NCBI GenBank assembly: GCA_017420625.1 | Contig: JAFOIR010000146.1 | Location: 1-10,764, forward strand | DNA from: Bacillota bacterium | GTDB lineage: Bacteria; Bacillota_A; Clostridia; Lachnospirales; Bianqueaceae | Direction: 5' to 3' | DNA: 10,764 nt | In this document: positions 1 through 6,857 of the stretch, piece by piece | Layout of the letters: each line of letters starts with the position of its first letter | Position numbering within the stretch: the first letter of the stretch is position 1 | Notes under the pieces: generated by a model | What the model saw: only the letters and a program-made list of their open reading frames with translations | What the model was told of the DNA's origin: nothing | Database searches by the model: none | Translations under genes and position numbers: made by a program

Positions 1-539
1 GCATTATGACAGATCTTCATAACCAGTCCTTTGCCGTTTTCACCCATCCGGATCACATTTTCACCCATATAGGAAAGAATCGGCAGAATCACCGGGAAAA
101 GTTCTTCATCACAGCCCACATAGATTCCCAGTTTGCCCGCTTCTGCAGCAGGTCTGGACTTGACTACCGGTGCATCTGCAAACTGTGCGCCAGTCTTCTT
201 CACTTTCTGAGCAATTTCCACGGAAACGGAAGGATCGATCGTACTCATATCGATACAGATCTTGCCTTCTCCAAGTACCGGGAGGATTCTTTCGTAAACA
301 TCCCGGCTGTGCTCGGACTTCGGAACCATGGTAATAATCACGTCCGATTTTTCAGCTAACTGAACATGATCTTCACACAGTTCGACATTCATGCGGCCGA
401 ACAGCATCTGTGTGGCAGCTAACGATGCTGCTTTTTCTGTTTCCAGATCGAAAAGATAAACGGTATCGTCATGCTTTAAGATGATATTAGAGCACATGGC
501 TTCACCCATGATGCCCAAACCGATAAATCCGATTTTCAT
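1..539 (-). CDS. NAD(P)-dependent beta-hydroxyacid dehydrogenase (HIBDH/6PGDH-like), C-terminus off window
   Basis: The protein starts at 539 and 179 residues are visible before the left edge cuts it. The family usually has about 290 residues, so the all-helical C-terminal domain is missing. Residues 4-12 are a Rossmann dinucleotide loop (GFIGLGIMG), D31 ends beta-2, and DMST is at 97-100. The substrate loop starts DAPV at 122-125. The presumed catalytic lysine is K175, in the KICHN segment (175-179). The family reduces or oxidises small beta-hydroxyacids or semialdehydes (3-hydroxyisobutyrate, tartronate semialdehyde, threonate, sulfolactaldehyde). The usual Ser-Gly-Gly after DAPV is replaced here by V126-K127-S128-R129, so the substrate is probably not the standard carboxylate. 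The start is supported by GGGAG a few bases upstream and by the typical MKIGFIG beginning. The gene follows the transaldolase-like gene by 20 bases, presumably in one operon. Family assignment is firm; the substrate is unknown. Confidence 0.88.
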   Translation of the reverse strand, partial: MKIGFIGLGIMGEAMCSNIILKHDDTVYLFDLETEKAASLAATQMLFGRMNVELCEDHVQLAEKSDVIITMVPKSEHSRDVYERILPVLGEGKICIDMSTIDPSVSVEIAQKVKKTGAQFADAPVVKSRPAAEAGKLGIYVGCDEELFPVILPILSYMGENVIRMGENGKGLVMKICHN

Positions 540-559
540 AATCTGCTCCCGATGATTGA

Positions 560-1246
560 TTATTCTTTTTTCGTCTGATCCCACGCGGCACAGAATGTGC
601 CGATTCCCTGGGTGGTATAGGCATGTTTCATGCTTTCCTTATAGACGTCCAGTCCGGTCGTCACGATGTCCGCACCGGCTACCGCACAGTCCACGATCTG
701 CTTGGGTGTACGGATCGCTGCACAGATGATCTCGGTCTTACCGAGATAGCCATAATTGCCGTAGATATCGACGATATCCTGGATATAGGCACGGCAGTCT
801 TCACCGTTGGCTTCTTTCCAGCCAATGAACGGAGAAACGAACAGGCAGCCGTTCTTTGCAGCCCACAGAGCCTGTGATGGGGAGAAAACGAGCGTAAGAT
901 TTGTACGGATGCCTTCCTTTTCAAGAATTCTGGAAGCTGCAACACCTGCCTCGGTGCAGGGGATCTTGATGGCAAAGTTCGGGCTGATCGGAGCGATCTC
1001 CCGGGCTGCTTTTACCATCTCTTCCGTTGTTTCCAGATGCGGATTCACTTCCACCGAAACCGGGAACTTATCGATGCCGGTAAGTCCGTTCTTCTCTACC
1101 CATTCTGCGATCCCATGGACCGCTGTCAAAAAGGGTTTGCCGCTCAGCATGATATGCCGCGGGTTGGTCGTTACACCGTCAATCCCAAACGTATGATAAG
1201 CATAATCGATTTCATCCAGCTTTGCGCTGTCAAGAAAGAATTTCAT
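560..1246 (-). CDS. Transaldolase / fructose-6-phosphate aldolase family enzyme, divergent
   Basis: This is a 228-residue (beta/alpha)8 class I aldolase of the small TAL/FSA type, of normal length and cytosolic. Family landmarks are D6 in the MKFFLDSA start, the GVTTNP loop (24-29), SVEV (64-67), the Schiff-base lysine K94 in AIKIPCT, TNLTLVFS (115-122) and VSPF (137-140). The segment after VSPF reads IGWKEAN (141-147). Most transaldolases and FSA have GR followed by acidic residues there, and that arginine contacts the substrate phosphate; here it is W143. The NPS of the early loop is NPR (R30). These changes suggest an altered acceptor or donor rather than a housekeeping pentose-phosphate enzyme. 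The start is set at 1246, not the upstream ATG at 1261, because GGAGG lies 8 bases before it and homologues begin MKFF. Its ATG overlaps the TGA of the upstream peptidase gene (ATGA), so translation is probably coupled. The dehydrogenase gene follows after 20 bases. Confidence 0.9.
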   Translation of the reverse strand: MKFFLDSAKLDEIDYAYHTFGIDGVTTNPRHIMLSGKPFLTAVHGIAEWVEKNGLTGIDKFPVSVEVNPHLETTEEMVKAAREIAPISPNFAIKIPCTEAGVAASRILEKEGIRTNLTLVFSPSQALWAAKNGCLFVSPFIGWKEANGEDCRAYIQDIVDIYGNYGYLGKTEIICAAIRTPKQIVDCAVAGADIVTTGLDVYKESMKHAYTTQGIGTFCAAWDQTKKE

Positions 1247-3345
1247 CGCCACTGCCTCCACTGTTGTTCTTGTTCGATTTCTTTTTTCCTCTTCTTGCCT
1301 ACCGCTACGACCGCAACGATCGATCCGATGATCACGACCACGATAACAGCCGCCGCAATGAGTGAAGCTGTCAATGCTTTTTTCGCGCTCTCTTTCAGGT
1401 CATTCTTCAGACCTTCCAGCTGACTGTCTATCGCTTCAAAGGGATCGGAGCTTTCATAGGAATACTCGGAATCGGTCCCATAGCTGATCTCCACCGAAGA
1501 CTCTGTCGGCAGAGGTTCTGCCTTCTCGACATTCGGCACTCCGTTGATCTCGATCTCATAGGCATTGTAATTCATGGGCACTTTATATCCCTGACGGGCA
1601 ATATAGTCTTCCACATCGGCCTTGACGATCTCAAAGTTTCTGGGTCCGTTGGTCAGCAGAACTTCGTGGAAAGCAACTTCATCAAAGTACTGGCCCATTG
1701 CCTTCTGGCACATCGCCCGAAGCGTCATGAAATACGCATCACCGAATCCATAGGAGATCATCGTACCGGGCATGGAACGCAGCTGATCGTAGATTTCCTG
1801 AGCATCCTTTGGCGTATAGTAGTTGCCGTCTTCGTTGAGGAAAGCCAGGAAATCATCCACGGTCCAGTGAAGTCCGTTGATTCCTACTTCCATCAGCGTG
1901 TTGTAGACGTAACCGTAGTAGTTGTTGGCTTCCTCATACATGTAGGAATAATCATCCAGACCTGATTCACGGATCATGATGTTCTCTACATACATCGCCC
2001 AGCCTTCCTGGTAGCCCATGACATCGATATAGGTCCGAAGCGGCTGCGGATCGGTGTTGTAATACCAGGTGAACTGGTACAGATGTCCCGGAAATCCCTC
2101 ATGGGACAGGGTCATATACATTTCGGTCATATTGTCAACGTTGGATCCGTTGATCCTGACGACGTTATTGGTGATATCATCGATCGGCGGTGTCAGATAA
2201 TAGGCAACGACCGAAGGATTCTCGATGCTCTTGTCCAGGTAGCTGGCCTTGTAATTGACTTCCGGTCCCTTGGGAAAGGCGTCCAGATGATGGGAAAGAT
2301 AATCCAGCACTTCTTCCGGAGTAGAGAAATTCACCTCTCTCGGATCACGGCCCGAACTGTCATAGGACAGCGCTTTGCGGAAATACGGGATGATGTTGGC
2401 CATGGCATTGTTGCAGTAATCATACATCTCCTGCGGTGTCATGCTGGTACTGGATTCATACTTCGCCAGGGCAGCATAGTACTCATCTCCTCCGGGATAT
2501 CCGCAGATACCTAAGTCATTCTTACGGGCTCCGCGCAGGGTCTCCAGATTCTGAGCGGCTTTCTGGTAAGCCGGGAAGACCTGGTTGATGACCAGATCCG
2601 TATTGCGCGCTTTATAATCCGCTCTTTCCTGATCCGTCAGACCTTCGAAAGCATCGACATTTTCTCCGAAAATTACGATCAGCGGATTCTCAGTGCCTTT
2701 GGCTACGAACTCTTCGATCTCAGTCAGCGCCTCATCAAGCGTAGCATCTGGCATAAAATATCCGTCCTTCGCCTGATCAGCGGTAAAAGCCCACATTTCA
2801 TCAATGAAACGCGGATAATCGGCAATCAGGGTCAGATAATCATCGATATCTTCCTTCTGATAGAAAACAAACTCCGTGAAATTCGTGACCAGATTGGTCA
2901 GATATCCGTTGTAGGGATTGAACATTTCCTCAAACTGAGGATACTGATTCAGTATGACCATTTGTTCCAGATAGAACTTCAGAACATCATAGCTGATCTG
3001 GTTTTCTCTGGAAAGACGGCTGTAGTCGATGGCTTCCATCTCCGCGAGCACACTTTGGTTTTCCTCAACAGCCGCAGGATAGTCGTCTTTTGAAATAGTC
3101 CCCAGCGTTACTTCCGGTTTTTCAATACCATAGCGCTCGTAATCCTTGACGCTGTAGTGCATGTTCAGATAATCAGATTCCAGCGATTCGACCCACTGGT
3201 CCATCATCCAGTTTTCGAAATAGGCATTCTCATCACGCATCTCGAAGGCTTCTTCATCTGCCCGGGCAGAGATAACTCCAGAGGTGAGGGTGAGGGAAAA
3301 GATCAGTGCCAGTACGATCGCAAGGATCTTTTTAACTTGTTTCAT
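1243..3345 (-). CDS. DUF885-family metallopeptidase, secreted and C-terminally membrane-anchored
   Basis: The protein has 700 residues. Residues 1-29 are a signal peptide (KK, a hydrophobic stretch, then an ARA cleavage site before D30). The large extracellular domain carries the DUF885 zinc-site signature HEGFPGH (H415, E416, H421) and, about 26 residues later, EGWAMYVE (E447, E454), the usual third-ligand region. Residues about 612-655 are a Ser/Glu/Tyr-rich linker. Residues about 658-682 form a single transmembrane helix, followed by KKRKK and a charged cytoplasmic tail ending WRQWR. This gives an ectoenzyme tethered to the membrane rather than the sortase- or lipid-anchored form. DUF885 proteins are predicted zinc peptidases; few members have a known substrate. 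AAGGAGA precedes the ATG. It lies 30 bases after the dCMP deaminase gene, and its TGA overlaps the transaldolase ATG. Family membership is firm; the substrate and the reason for the operon partners are not known. Confidence 0.9.
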   Translation of the reverse strand: MKQVKKILAIVLALIFSLTLTSGVISARADEEAFEMRDENAYFENWMMDQWVESLESDYLNMHYSVKDYERYGIEKPEVTLGTISKDDYPAAVEENQSVLAEMEAIDYSRLSRENQISYDVLKFYLEQMVILNQYPQFEEMFNPYNGYLTNLVTNFTEFVFYQKEDIDDYLTLIADYPRFIDEMWAFTADQAKDGYFMPDATLDEALTEIEEFVAKGTENPLIVIFGENVDAFEGLTDQERADYKARNTDLVINQVFPAYQKAAQNLETLRGARKNDLGICGYPGGDEYYAALAKYESSTSMTPQEMYDYCNNAMANIIPYFRKALSYDSSGRDPREVNFSTPEEVLDYLSHHLDAFPKGPEVNYKASYLDKSIENPSVVAYYLTPPIDDITNNVVRINGSNVDNMTEMYMTLSHEGFPGHLYQFTWYYNTDPQPLRTYIDVMGYQEGWAMYVENIMIRESGLDDYSYMYEEANNYYGYVYNTLMEVGINGLHWTVDDFLAFLNEDGNYYTPKDAQEIYDQLRSMPGTMISYGFGDAYFMTLRAMCQKAMGQYFDEVAFHEVLLTNGPRNFEIVKADVEDYIARQGYKVPMNYNAYEIEINGVPNVEKAEPLPTESSVEISYGTDSEYSYESSDPFEAIDSQLEGLKNDLKESAKKALTASLIAAAVIVVVIIGSIVAVVAVGKKRKKEIEQEQQWRQWR
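1255..1259 (-). promoter_or_regulatory. Ribosome binding site deciding the transaldolase start
   Basis: GGAGG on the minus strand lies 8 bases before the ATG at 1246-1244, inside the last codons of the peptidase gene. An alternative in-frame ATG at 1261 overlaps this site and would add five residues (MEAVA) not seen in the family. Confidence 0.85.
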
Positions 3346-3375
3346 CCATCCGTTCTCCTTTATATTTTCTTGATC

Positions 3376-3858
3376 TTATACGGTAAAATTGATCTCTCGG
3401 CCGCCATTCTGATATTCGATCAGCTCGACGCCTGCAGCCTTCAGGATCATCCGGGAAGCGATAAACTTGCTCTGATCGGCATATTTATCGGACTCATAGA
3501 TCATGGTTTTGATACCGGACTGTACGATCGCTTTGGCGCATTCGTTGCATGGGAACAGCGTCACATAGATCTTGGCTCCCGAGAGCGTTCCGCCCCGGAA
3601 ATTCAGGATCGCATTCAGTTCAGCATGAGTGACGTACATATATTTGGTATCCAGATCACGCTCGGCTTCTCTTTCCCAGGGAAATTCATCATCTGATAAA
3701 CCTCGGGGAAAACCGTTGTAACCGATTGAAAGGATCTTATTGTCCTCTCCCACGATACAGGCACCTACCTGTGTACCCGGATCCTTGGATCGCATCGCTG
3801 CAAGTTTGGCAATACCCATGAAGTACTCATCCCAACTGATGTAATCGGTCCGTTTCAT
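3376..3858 (-). CDS. Deoxycytidylate (dCMP) deaminase
   Basis: This cytosolic enzyme has 160 residues and belongs to the cytidine/dCMP deaminase zinc fold. It converts dCMP to dUMP, feeding thymidylate synthesis (EC 3.5.4.12; ComEB-type in Bacillus). Visible signatures are the substrate-side GYNGFPRG (46-53), the zinc and proton-shuttle motif HAE (H78, E80) with the following asparagine-rich helix, and PCNEC (C104, C107) supplying the two cysteine zinc ligands. The length is normal for bacterial forms. AGGAGG at 3872-3867 lies 8 bases before the ATG. It is the first gene of the operon that continues into the DUF885 peptidase, and a sigma-A-like promoter lies about 70-100 bases upstream. Pairing with a peptidase and sugar enzymes has no obvious metabolic logic. 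Confidence 0.95.
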   Translation of the reverse strand: MKRTDYISWDEYFMGIAKLAAMRSKDPGTQVGACIVGEDNKILSIGYNGFPRGLSDDEFPWEREAERDLDTKYMYVTHAELNAILNFRGGTLSGAKIYVTLFPCNECAKAIVQSGIKTMIYESDKYADQSKFIASRMILKAAGVELIEYQNGGREINFTV

Positions 3859-3885
3859 CGCTTCATCCTCCTGATAATGATTAGA

Positions 3886-3899
3886 GCCGCATCGGCGGC
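3886..3899 (-). other. Small GC hairpin in the dCMP deaminase leader
   Basis: GCCGC and GCGGC flank a four-base loop and form a 5-bp GC stem in the predicted 5' untranslated region. It ends 13 bases upstream of the AGGAGG. It could stabilise the message 5' end or tune ribosome access, but it is short and could be incidental. Confidence 0.35.
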
Positions 3900-3929
3900 C
3901 GTATATTTATGATATAATCAATCCTATCT

Positions 3930-3958
3930 ATTATAAAAAAAACCACTGCTTTTGGCAA
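3930..3958 (-). promoter_or_regulatory. Sigma-A promoter of the dCMP deaminase operon
   Basis: On the minus strand a -35 element TTGCCA (3958-3953, 5/6 to consensus) and a perfect -10 TATAAT (3935-3930) are separated by exactly 17 bases. The expected transcription start is near 3923, giving a leader of about 65 nt before the ATG at 3858. The -35 box and the spacer lie within the antiporter terminator hairpin and its T-run. Confidence 0.8.
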
Positions 3959-3966
3959 TGGTTTTT
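3935..3966 (-). terminator. Intrinsic terminator of the antiporter gene
   Basis: On the minus strand a 12-bp stem (3966-3955 with 3949-3938, one G-U pair) closes a five-base loop. It runs into eight consecutive Ts (3942-3935). It begins 15 bases after the antiporter stop codon. The A/T symmetry would also let it work in the other direction, but no plus-strand gene needs it. Confidence 0.9.
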
Positions 3967-3981
3967 CTAACTTTCTCCTGC

Positions 3982-5313
3982 TTAATGCTGATGAGAAGGC
4001 ACGCGTTTTTTGTGTTCGATCTTCTCTTTTTTCTGGAACCGCTGTCTGTGTACCGTGTCCGAAGGCTTGGTCTCGATCTCGCCGGCCTCTGTCAGAGCTC
4101 TCTTGGTGAGCAGCGGGCCAACCAGTTCGTAGATCAGGACACTGAACAAGATGATGTTGCGGATGCTTTGTCCGCACACCGGACCCAGCGCCTGTGCCGA
4201 AACCACCATTCCTAAGGCAACACCGGCCTGCGGGAACAGGGTAATACCCAGATGACGGACAACCTTCTCTTCGCAGTGCATCGCTTTGGAGCTCCATCTG
4301 GCCCCCAGGTATTTACCCAGGCAGCGAACCAGAATATAGACAACGCCTACCAGAATCGTCAGCGGATAGCGGAATACGCCCAGTTCCAGCTCGGCGCCGG
4401 AAAGTACAAAGAATACGGCGTAAACCGGTACCGTCCACTTGGAGGAACGCTGCATGATATCGACGGAATATTCGCTGAGATTGCAGAAAATGGTTCCCAG
4501 CATCATACAGACGAGCAATGACGAAAAGCCGATCTTTACGCCTCCGCCCAGGTCAAATTCCAGAGAAGACAGCGCAATGGTCATGATCACAAAAGCGATC
4601 GTAAGCGACAGACGGTTGGAGTTGGAGAAGAAAAGCTTCTCCAGCTGTGTCAGGAGCCATCCCATGATCGATCCGAGGATCAGTGAAGATACGATCTCCA
4701 GGAGAGGATTCACAGCTACAGAGATCACGGAAAGAGAACCACCGTCGATGGCCATGGCAATACCAAAGGATACTGCAAAGACGACAAGACCCACGGCATC
4801 ATCCAGCGCAACAATGGGAAGTAAGAGATCTGTCAACGGTCCTTTAGCCTTATACTGACGAACGACCATCAGCGTTGCTGCAGGCGCCGTTGCAGAGGCA
4901 ATCGCTCCCAGTGTGATCGCTACCGGAAGCGGCAGGATCTCAGGACCCAGAACAAAATGAAGAGCGATCATCGCCGCATCCACGAACAGCGCAGCAAGCA
5001 CAGCCTGAATAATACCGATCACCGTGGCTGTCTTACCGGTATGCTTCAGCTGTCCCAGCCGGAATTCATTACCGATATCGAATGCGATGAATCCCAGCGC
5101 AACATTGTTGATCACCCCTACCGACTCGACTTCTTCGATGGACGAAAAGCCAAGTCCCGGAACACCGATCGCACCAAGCACGTATGGACCTACGATCACA
5201 CCGGCGATCAGAAAGGCGGTCACATCCGGCAGTTTCAGATTCATCTTTTTAAACAAACGAGTCATCATCAGACCCGCAAATAATGCAAAAGCAGTAGCTA
5301 ATAGTGTACTCAT
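3982..5313 (-). CDS. Cation/proton antiporter, CPA2 family (Na_H_Exchanger)
   Basis: The protein has 443 residues and about 12 hydrophobic segments, typical for a membrane Na+(K+)/H+ exchanger. Family landmarks are the N-terminal helix pair ending LPDVTAFLIAGVIVGPYVLG (about 28-47), FDIGNEF (78-84), the unwound-helix signature ASATAPAAT (139-147) and the paired aspartates DD at 171-172, the ion-binding site of electrogenic NapA-type members. The C-terminal 40 residues are charged and cytoplasmic; no RCK/TrkA regulatory domain is attached, unlike KefB/KefC. The start is placed at 5313 because AAGGAGA (5325-5319) precedes it at good spacing and the protein begins directly with the first helix. 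A GTG-initiated reading at 5409 would add 32 hydrophilic residues that look like translated leader. It is monocistronic, between its own promoter and terminator. The ion specificity cannot be told from sequence. Confidence 0.92.
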   Translation of the reverse strand: MSTLLATAFALFAGLMMTRLFKKMNLKLPDVTAFLIAGVIVGPYVLGAIGVPGLGFSSIEEVESVGVINNVALGFIAFDIGNEFRLGQLKHTGKTATVIGIIQAVLAALFVDAAMIALHFVLGPEILPLPVAITLGAIASATAPAATLMVVRQYKAKGPLTDLLLPIVALDDAVGLVVFAVSFGIAMAIDGGSLSVISVAVNPLLEIVSSLILGSIMGWLLTQLEKLFFSNSNRLSLTIAFVIMTIALSSLEFDLGGGVKIGFSSLLVCMMLGTIFCNLSEYSVDIMQRSSKWTVPVYAVFFVLSGAELELGVFRYPLTILVGVVYILVRCLGKYLGARWSSKAMHCEEKVVRHLGITLFPQAGVALGMVVSAQALGPVCGQSIRNIILFSVLIYELVGPLLTKRALTEAGEIETKPSDTVHRQRFQKKEKIEHKKRVPSHQH

Positions 5314-5393
5314 CACTGTCTCCTTGAAAATTCTATCAAAGCCGTTTTGCAAACGCTCCTTCGTGGGCGCCGCTTCACGGCGGTAAAGTCCAA
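5314..5393 (-). other. Untranslated leader of the antiporter gene, two small hairpins
   Basis: About 80 nt lie between the predicted transcription start (near 5393) and the antiporter ATG. On the minus strand the leader holds CGCCG-TGAAG-CGGCG (5-bp stem) and CGTTT-GCA-AAACG (5-bp stem). The Shine-Dalgarno sequence is downstream of both. I do not recognise a known riboswitch class and see no terminator inside it. Confidence 0.35.
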
Positions 5394-5399
5394 GAACGT

Positions 5400-5428
5400 A
5401 TTCTACCACTTTCCCTTATGAATTTCCA
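5400..5428 (-). promoter_or_regulatory. Extended -10 promoter of the antiporter gene
   Basis: On the minus strand TGGTAGAAT gives an extended TGn motif and a -10 TAGAAT (5405-5400, 5/6). A weak -35 TGGAAA (5428-5423, 4/6) lies 17 bases upstream. It sits immediately after the larC terminator, which fits an independently transcribed antiporter gene. Confidence 0.6.
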
Positions 5429-5430
5429 TG

Positions 5431-5481
5431 AAAAAACCCACAAACTTTTTCACTTCCGGCGATTAGGTTTGTGGGTTTTTT
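5431..5481 (-). terminator. Intrinsic terminator of the nickel/larC operon
   Basis: A perfect 15-bp inverted repeat (5431-5445 with 5467-5481, core CCCACAAAC/GTTTGTGGG) encloses a 21-base loop. On the minus strand its 3' arm ends in six Ts. It lies 35 bases beyond the larC stop. The flanking A and T runs make it potentially bidirectional. Confidence 0.9.
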
Positions 5482-5516
5482 TAATTGCTTTTATACGATT
5501 ATCAATTCGGGCTGTT

Positions 5517-6854
5517 TTATTTCTCCTCTTTGGCCTTCAGGCTCTCTTCCGCGATCCGGCGGACTTTGGAAAGATTCCATCCCTGCTGCCTGGCGATCCG
5601 GGAAAGATCGTCAAATTCGAACTTGGTCCGTTCGGTATCATATCCAGCAACTTTCTTCATTCGGACTGGTCCGTAGGGTGTTTCTACCGTTTCGAACTCC
5701 CTTGCCATTACGTTGCGATAGGTGACAGCCTCTCGTACGCCAATCGTTGTGGTGTATTTGAAAATCAACTTGACGATATTTTCTTTATTGGATTCCCCGC
5801 AGATCACACGGATCAGAGTACCCGGTCTGTTTTTCTTCATACCGATCGGGATAGTAAATACATCTGAAGCTCCGCCTTCAAACAGTCTTTCCATGGCAAA
5901 ACCGATCTCTTCAGCCGTCATATCATCTACGTTGCAGCTAAGCTCCAGCACCACATCTTCCGGTGTCTTGTTCTTCGGAATATAGGATTTAACCTGAACC
6001 GGAGCAGCCTCGACTGGTGCCGCTTCTGTCTTATCTGCGGTCTCACCGACCAGGATCCGGACACAGTTGGCACGCGGGAAATCTTTCTTTCCCATTCCGT
6101 AACCGATCGCAGAAACGCTCATGGGCGGCATGACATCGAACTTGTCCACAAAATGTTTGAGGAGTGCAGCACCGGTAGGTGTGCATAGCTCACCTTTGAT
6201 CTCGGTGCTGTAGATCGGGATATCCTTGAGGATCAGAGCCGTAGCCGGTGCAGGAACAGGCAGAACACCGTGCGCACAGCGAACGGTACCGGAACCCACA
6301 TGGATCGGAGAGGCAATGATCTGATCCGGTTTCAGATTGTAGATCAGATAGCAGACGGCAACGACATCGGCAACAGCATCCATAGTACCTACTTCATGGA
6401 AGTGGATCTGGCTGATCGGAGCACCATGTACCTGGCTCTCCGCTTCTGCGATGATCTTGTATACGGCCAGAACGTCCTTCTCTACCTTTTCGGGCAGATG
6501 AAGATCCCAGACGATATGCTCGATCGCGTGCATACCGGTATGAGTATGCGTATGACCGCCGTGGGAATGCTCGTGGTCATGGTCGTGGTCATGATGGTGT
6601 TCATGCTCGTGCTCGTGTTCATGTTCGTGCTCATGCATATGCTCGTCTTCTTCCACGCCGTCGACGGTAACAGTCATATGCGATCCGGTAATGCCGCACT
6701 TCTCTGCCTTTTCCAGACTATATTTAATCTTCGGGATTCGAAGAGCATTCAGTCTGGAGACATAAGCCGCCTTCAGGGGATTTAAATCAAGCAGCGCTGC
6801 AGTGAGCATATCGCCAGCCGCACCCATGGAACAATCAATATACAGTGTCTTCAT
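5517..6854 (-). CDS. larC: LarC, nickel-pincer cofactor biosynthesis (nickel insertion) protein
   Basis: The protein has 445 residues and is the single-chain form of LarC (formerly DUF111). LarC is the CTP-dependent cyclometallase that inserts nickel into pyridinium-3,5-bisthiocarboxylic acid mononucleotide to finish the NPN cofactor of LarA-type racemases. The N-terminal domain shows the family start MKTLYIDCSMGAAGDM (1-16). A His-rich metal-binding stretch spans about 72-109. IHFHEVGTMDAVADV (150-164), CAHGVLPVPAPAT (193-205) and GELCTPTGAALL (221-232) follow. A linker at about 270-300 leads to the C-terminal domain, with LSCNVDDMTAEEIG (305-318) and the IGMKKNRPG segment (337-345). In Lactobacillus the two halves are larC1/larC2 joined by programmed frameshifting; here the frame is continuous. 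AAGGAGG precedes the ATG and only 3 bases separate it from cbiO, so nickel import and insertion are co-expressed. LarA, LarB and LarE are not in the window. Confidence 0.95.
   Translation of the reverse strand: MKTLYIDCSMGAAGDMLTAALLDLNPLKAAYVSRLNALRIPKIKYSLEKAEKCGITGSHMTVTVDGVEEDEHMHEHEHEHEHEHEHHHDHDHDHEHSHGGHTHTHTGMHAIEHIVWDLHLPEKVEKDVLAVYKIIAEAESQVHGAPISQIHFHEVGTMDAVADVVAVCYLIYNLKPDQIIASPIHVGSGTVRCAHGVLPVPAPATALILKDIPIYSTEIKGELCTPTGAALLKHFVDKFDVMPPMSVSAIGYGMGKKDFPRANCVRILVGETADKTEAAPVEAAPVQVKSYIPKNKTPEDVVLELSCNVDDMTAEEIGFAMERLFEGGASDVFTIPIGMKKNRPGTLIRVICGESNKENIVKLIFKYTTTIGVREAVTYRNVMAREFETVETPYGPVRMKKVAGYDTERTKFEFDDLSRIARQQGWNLSKVRRIAEESLKAKEEK
6528..6641 (-). repeat. Low-complexity GAR-CAY hexamer repeat encoding the LarC His-rich stretch
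   Basis: About 114 bases consist largely of alternating Glu/Asp and His codons, encoding an (E/D)H repeat with short HHH and HTHTHTG variants. The stretch is typical of LarC and of nickel chaperones, where it buffers metal. Because the unit is short and near-identical, repeat number is likely to vary between strains in steps of two residues without breaking the frame. Confidence 0.85.
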
Positions 6855-6857
6855 TCT

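Noticed and set aside
1243..1261. Possible frameshift or gene fusion between the peptidase and the transaldolase
   Set aside because: Both proteins have complete natural ends, and the ATGA overlap with a well-placed GGAGG is ordinary translational coupling.
5314..5409. GTG-initiated N-terminal extension of the antiporter
   Set aside because: The extra 32 residues are hydrophilic, the ribosome site is too close to the GTG, the region overlaps the predicted promoter, and a good AAGGAGA/ATG pair exists at 5313.
6270..6785. Plus-strand open frame with Met/Val-rich hydrophobic repeats
   Set aside because: It is the antisense of the larC His/Glu repeat; the apparent membrane protein is a by-product of reading CAT/GAG codons backward.
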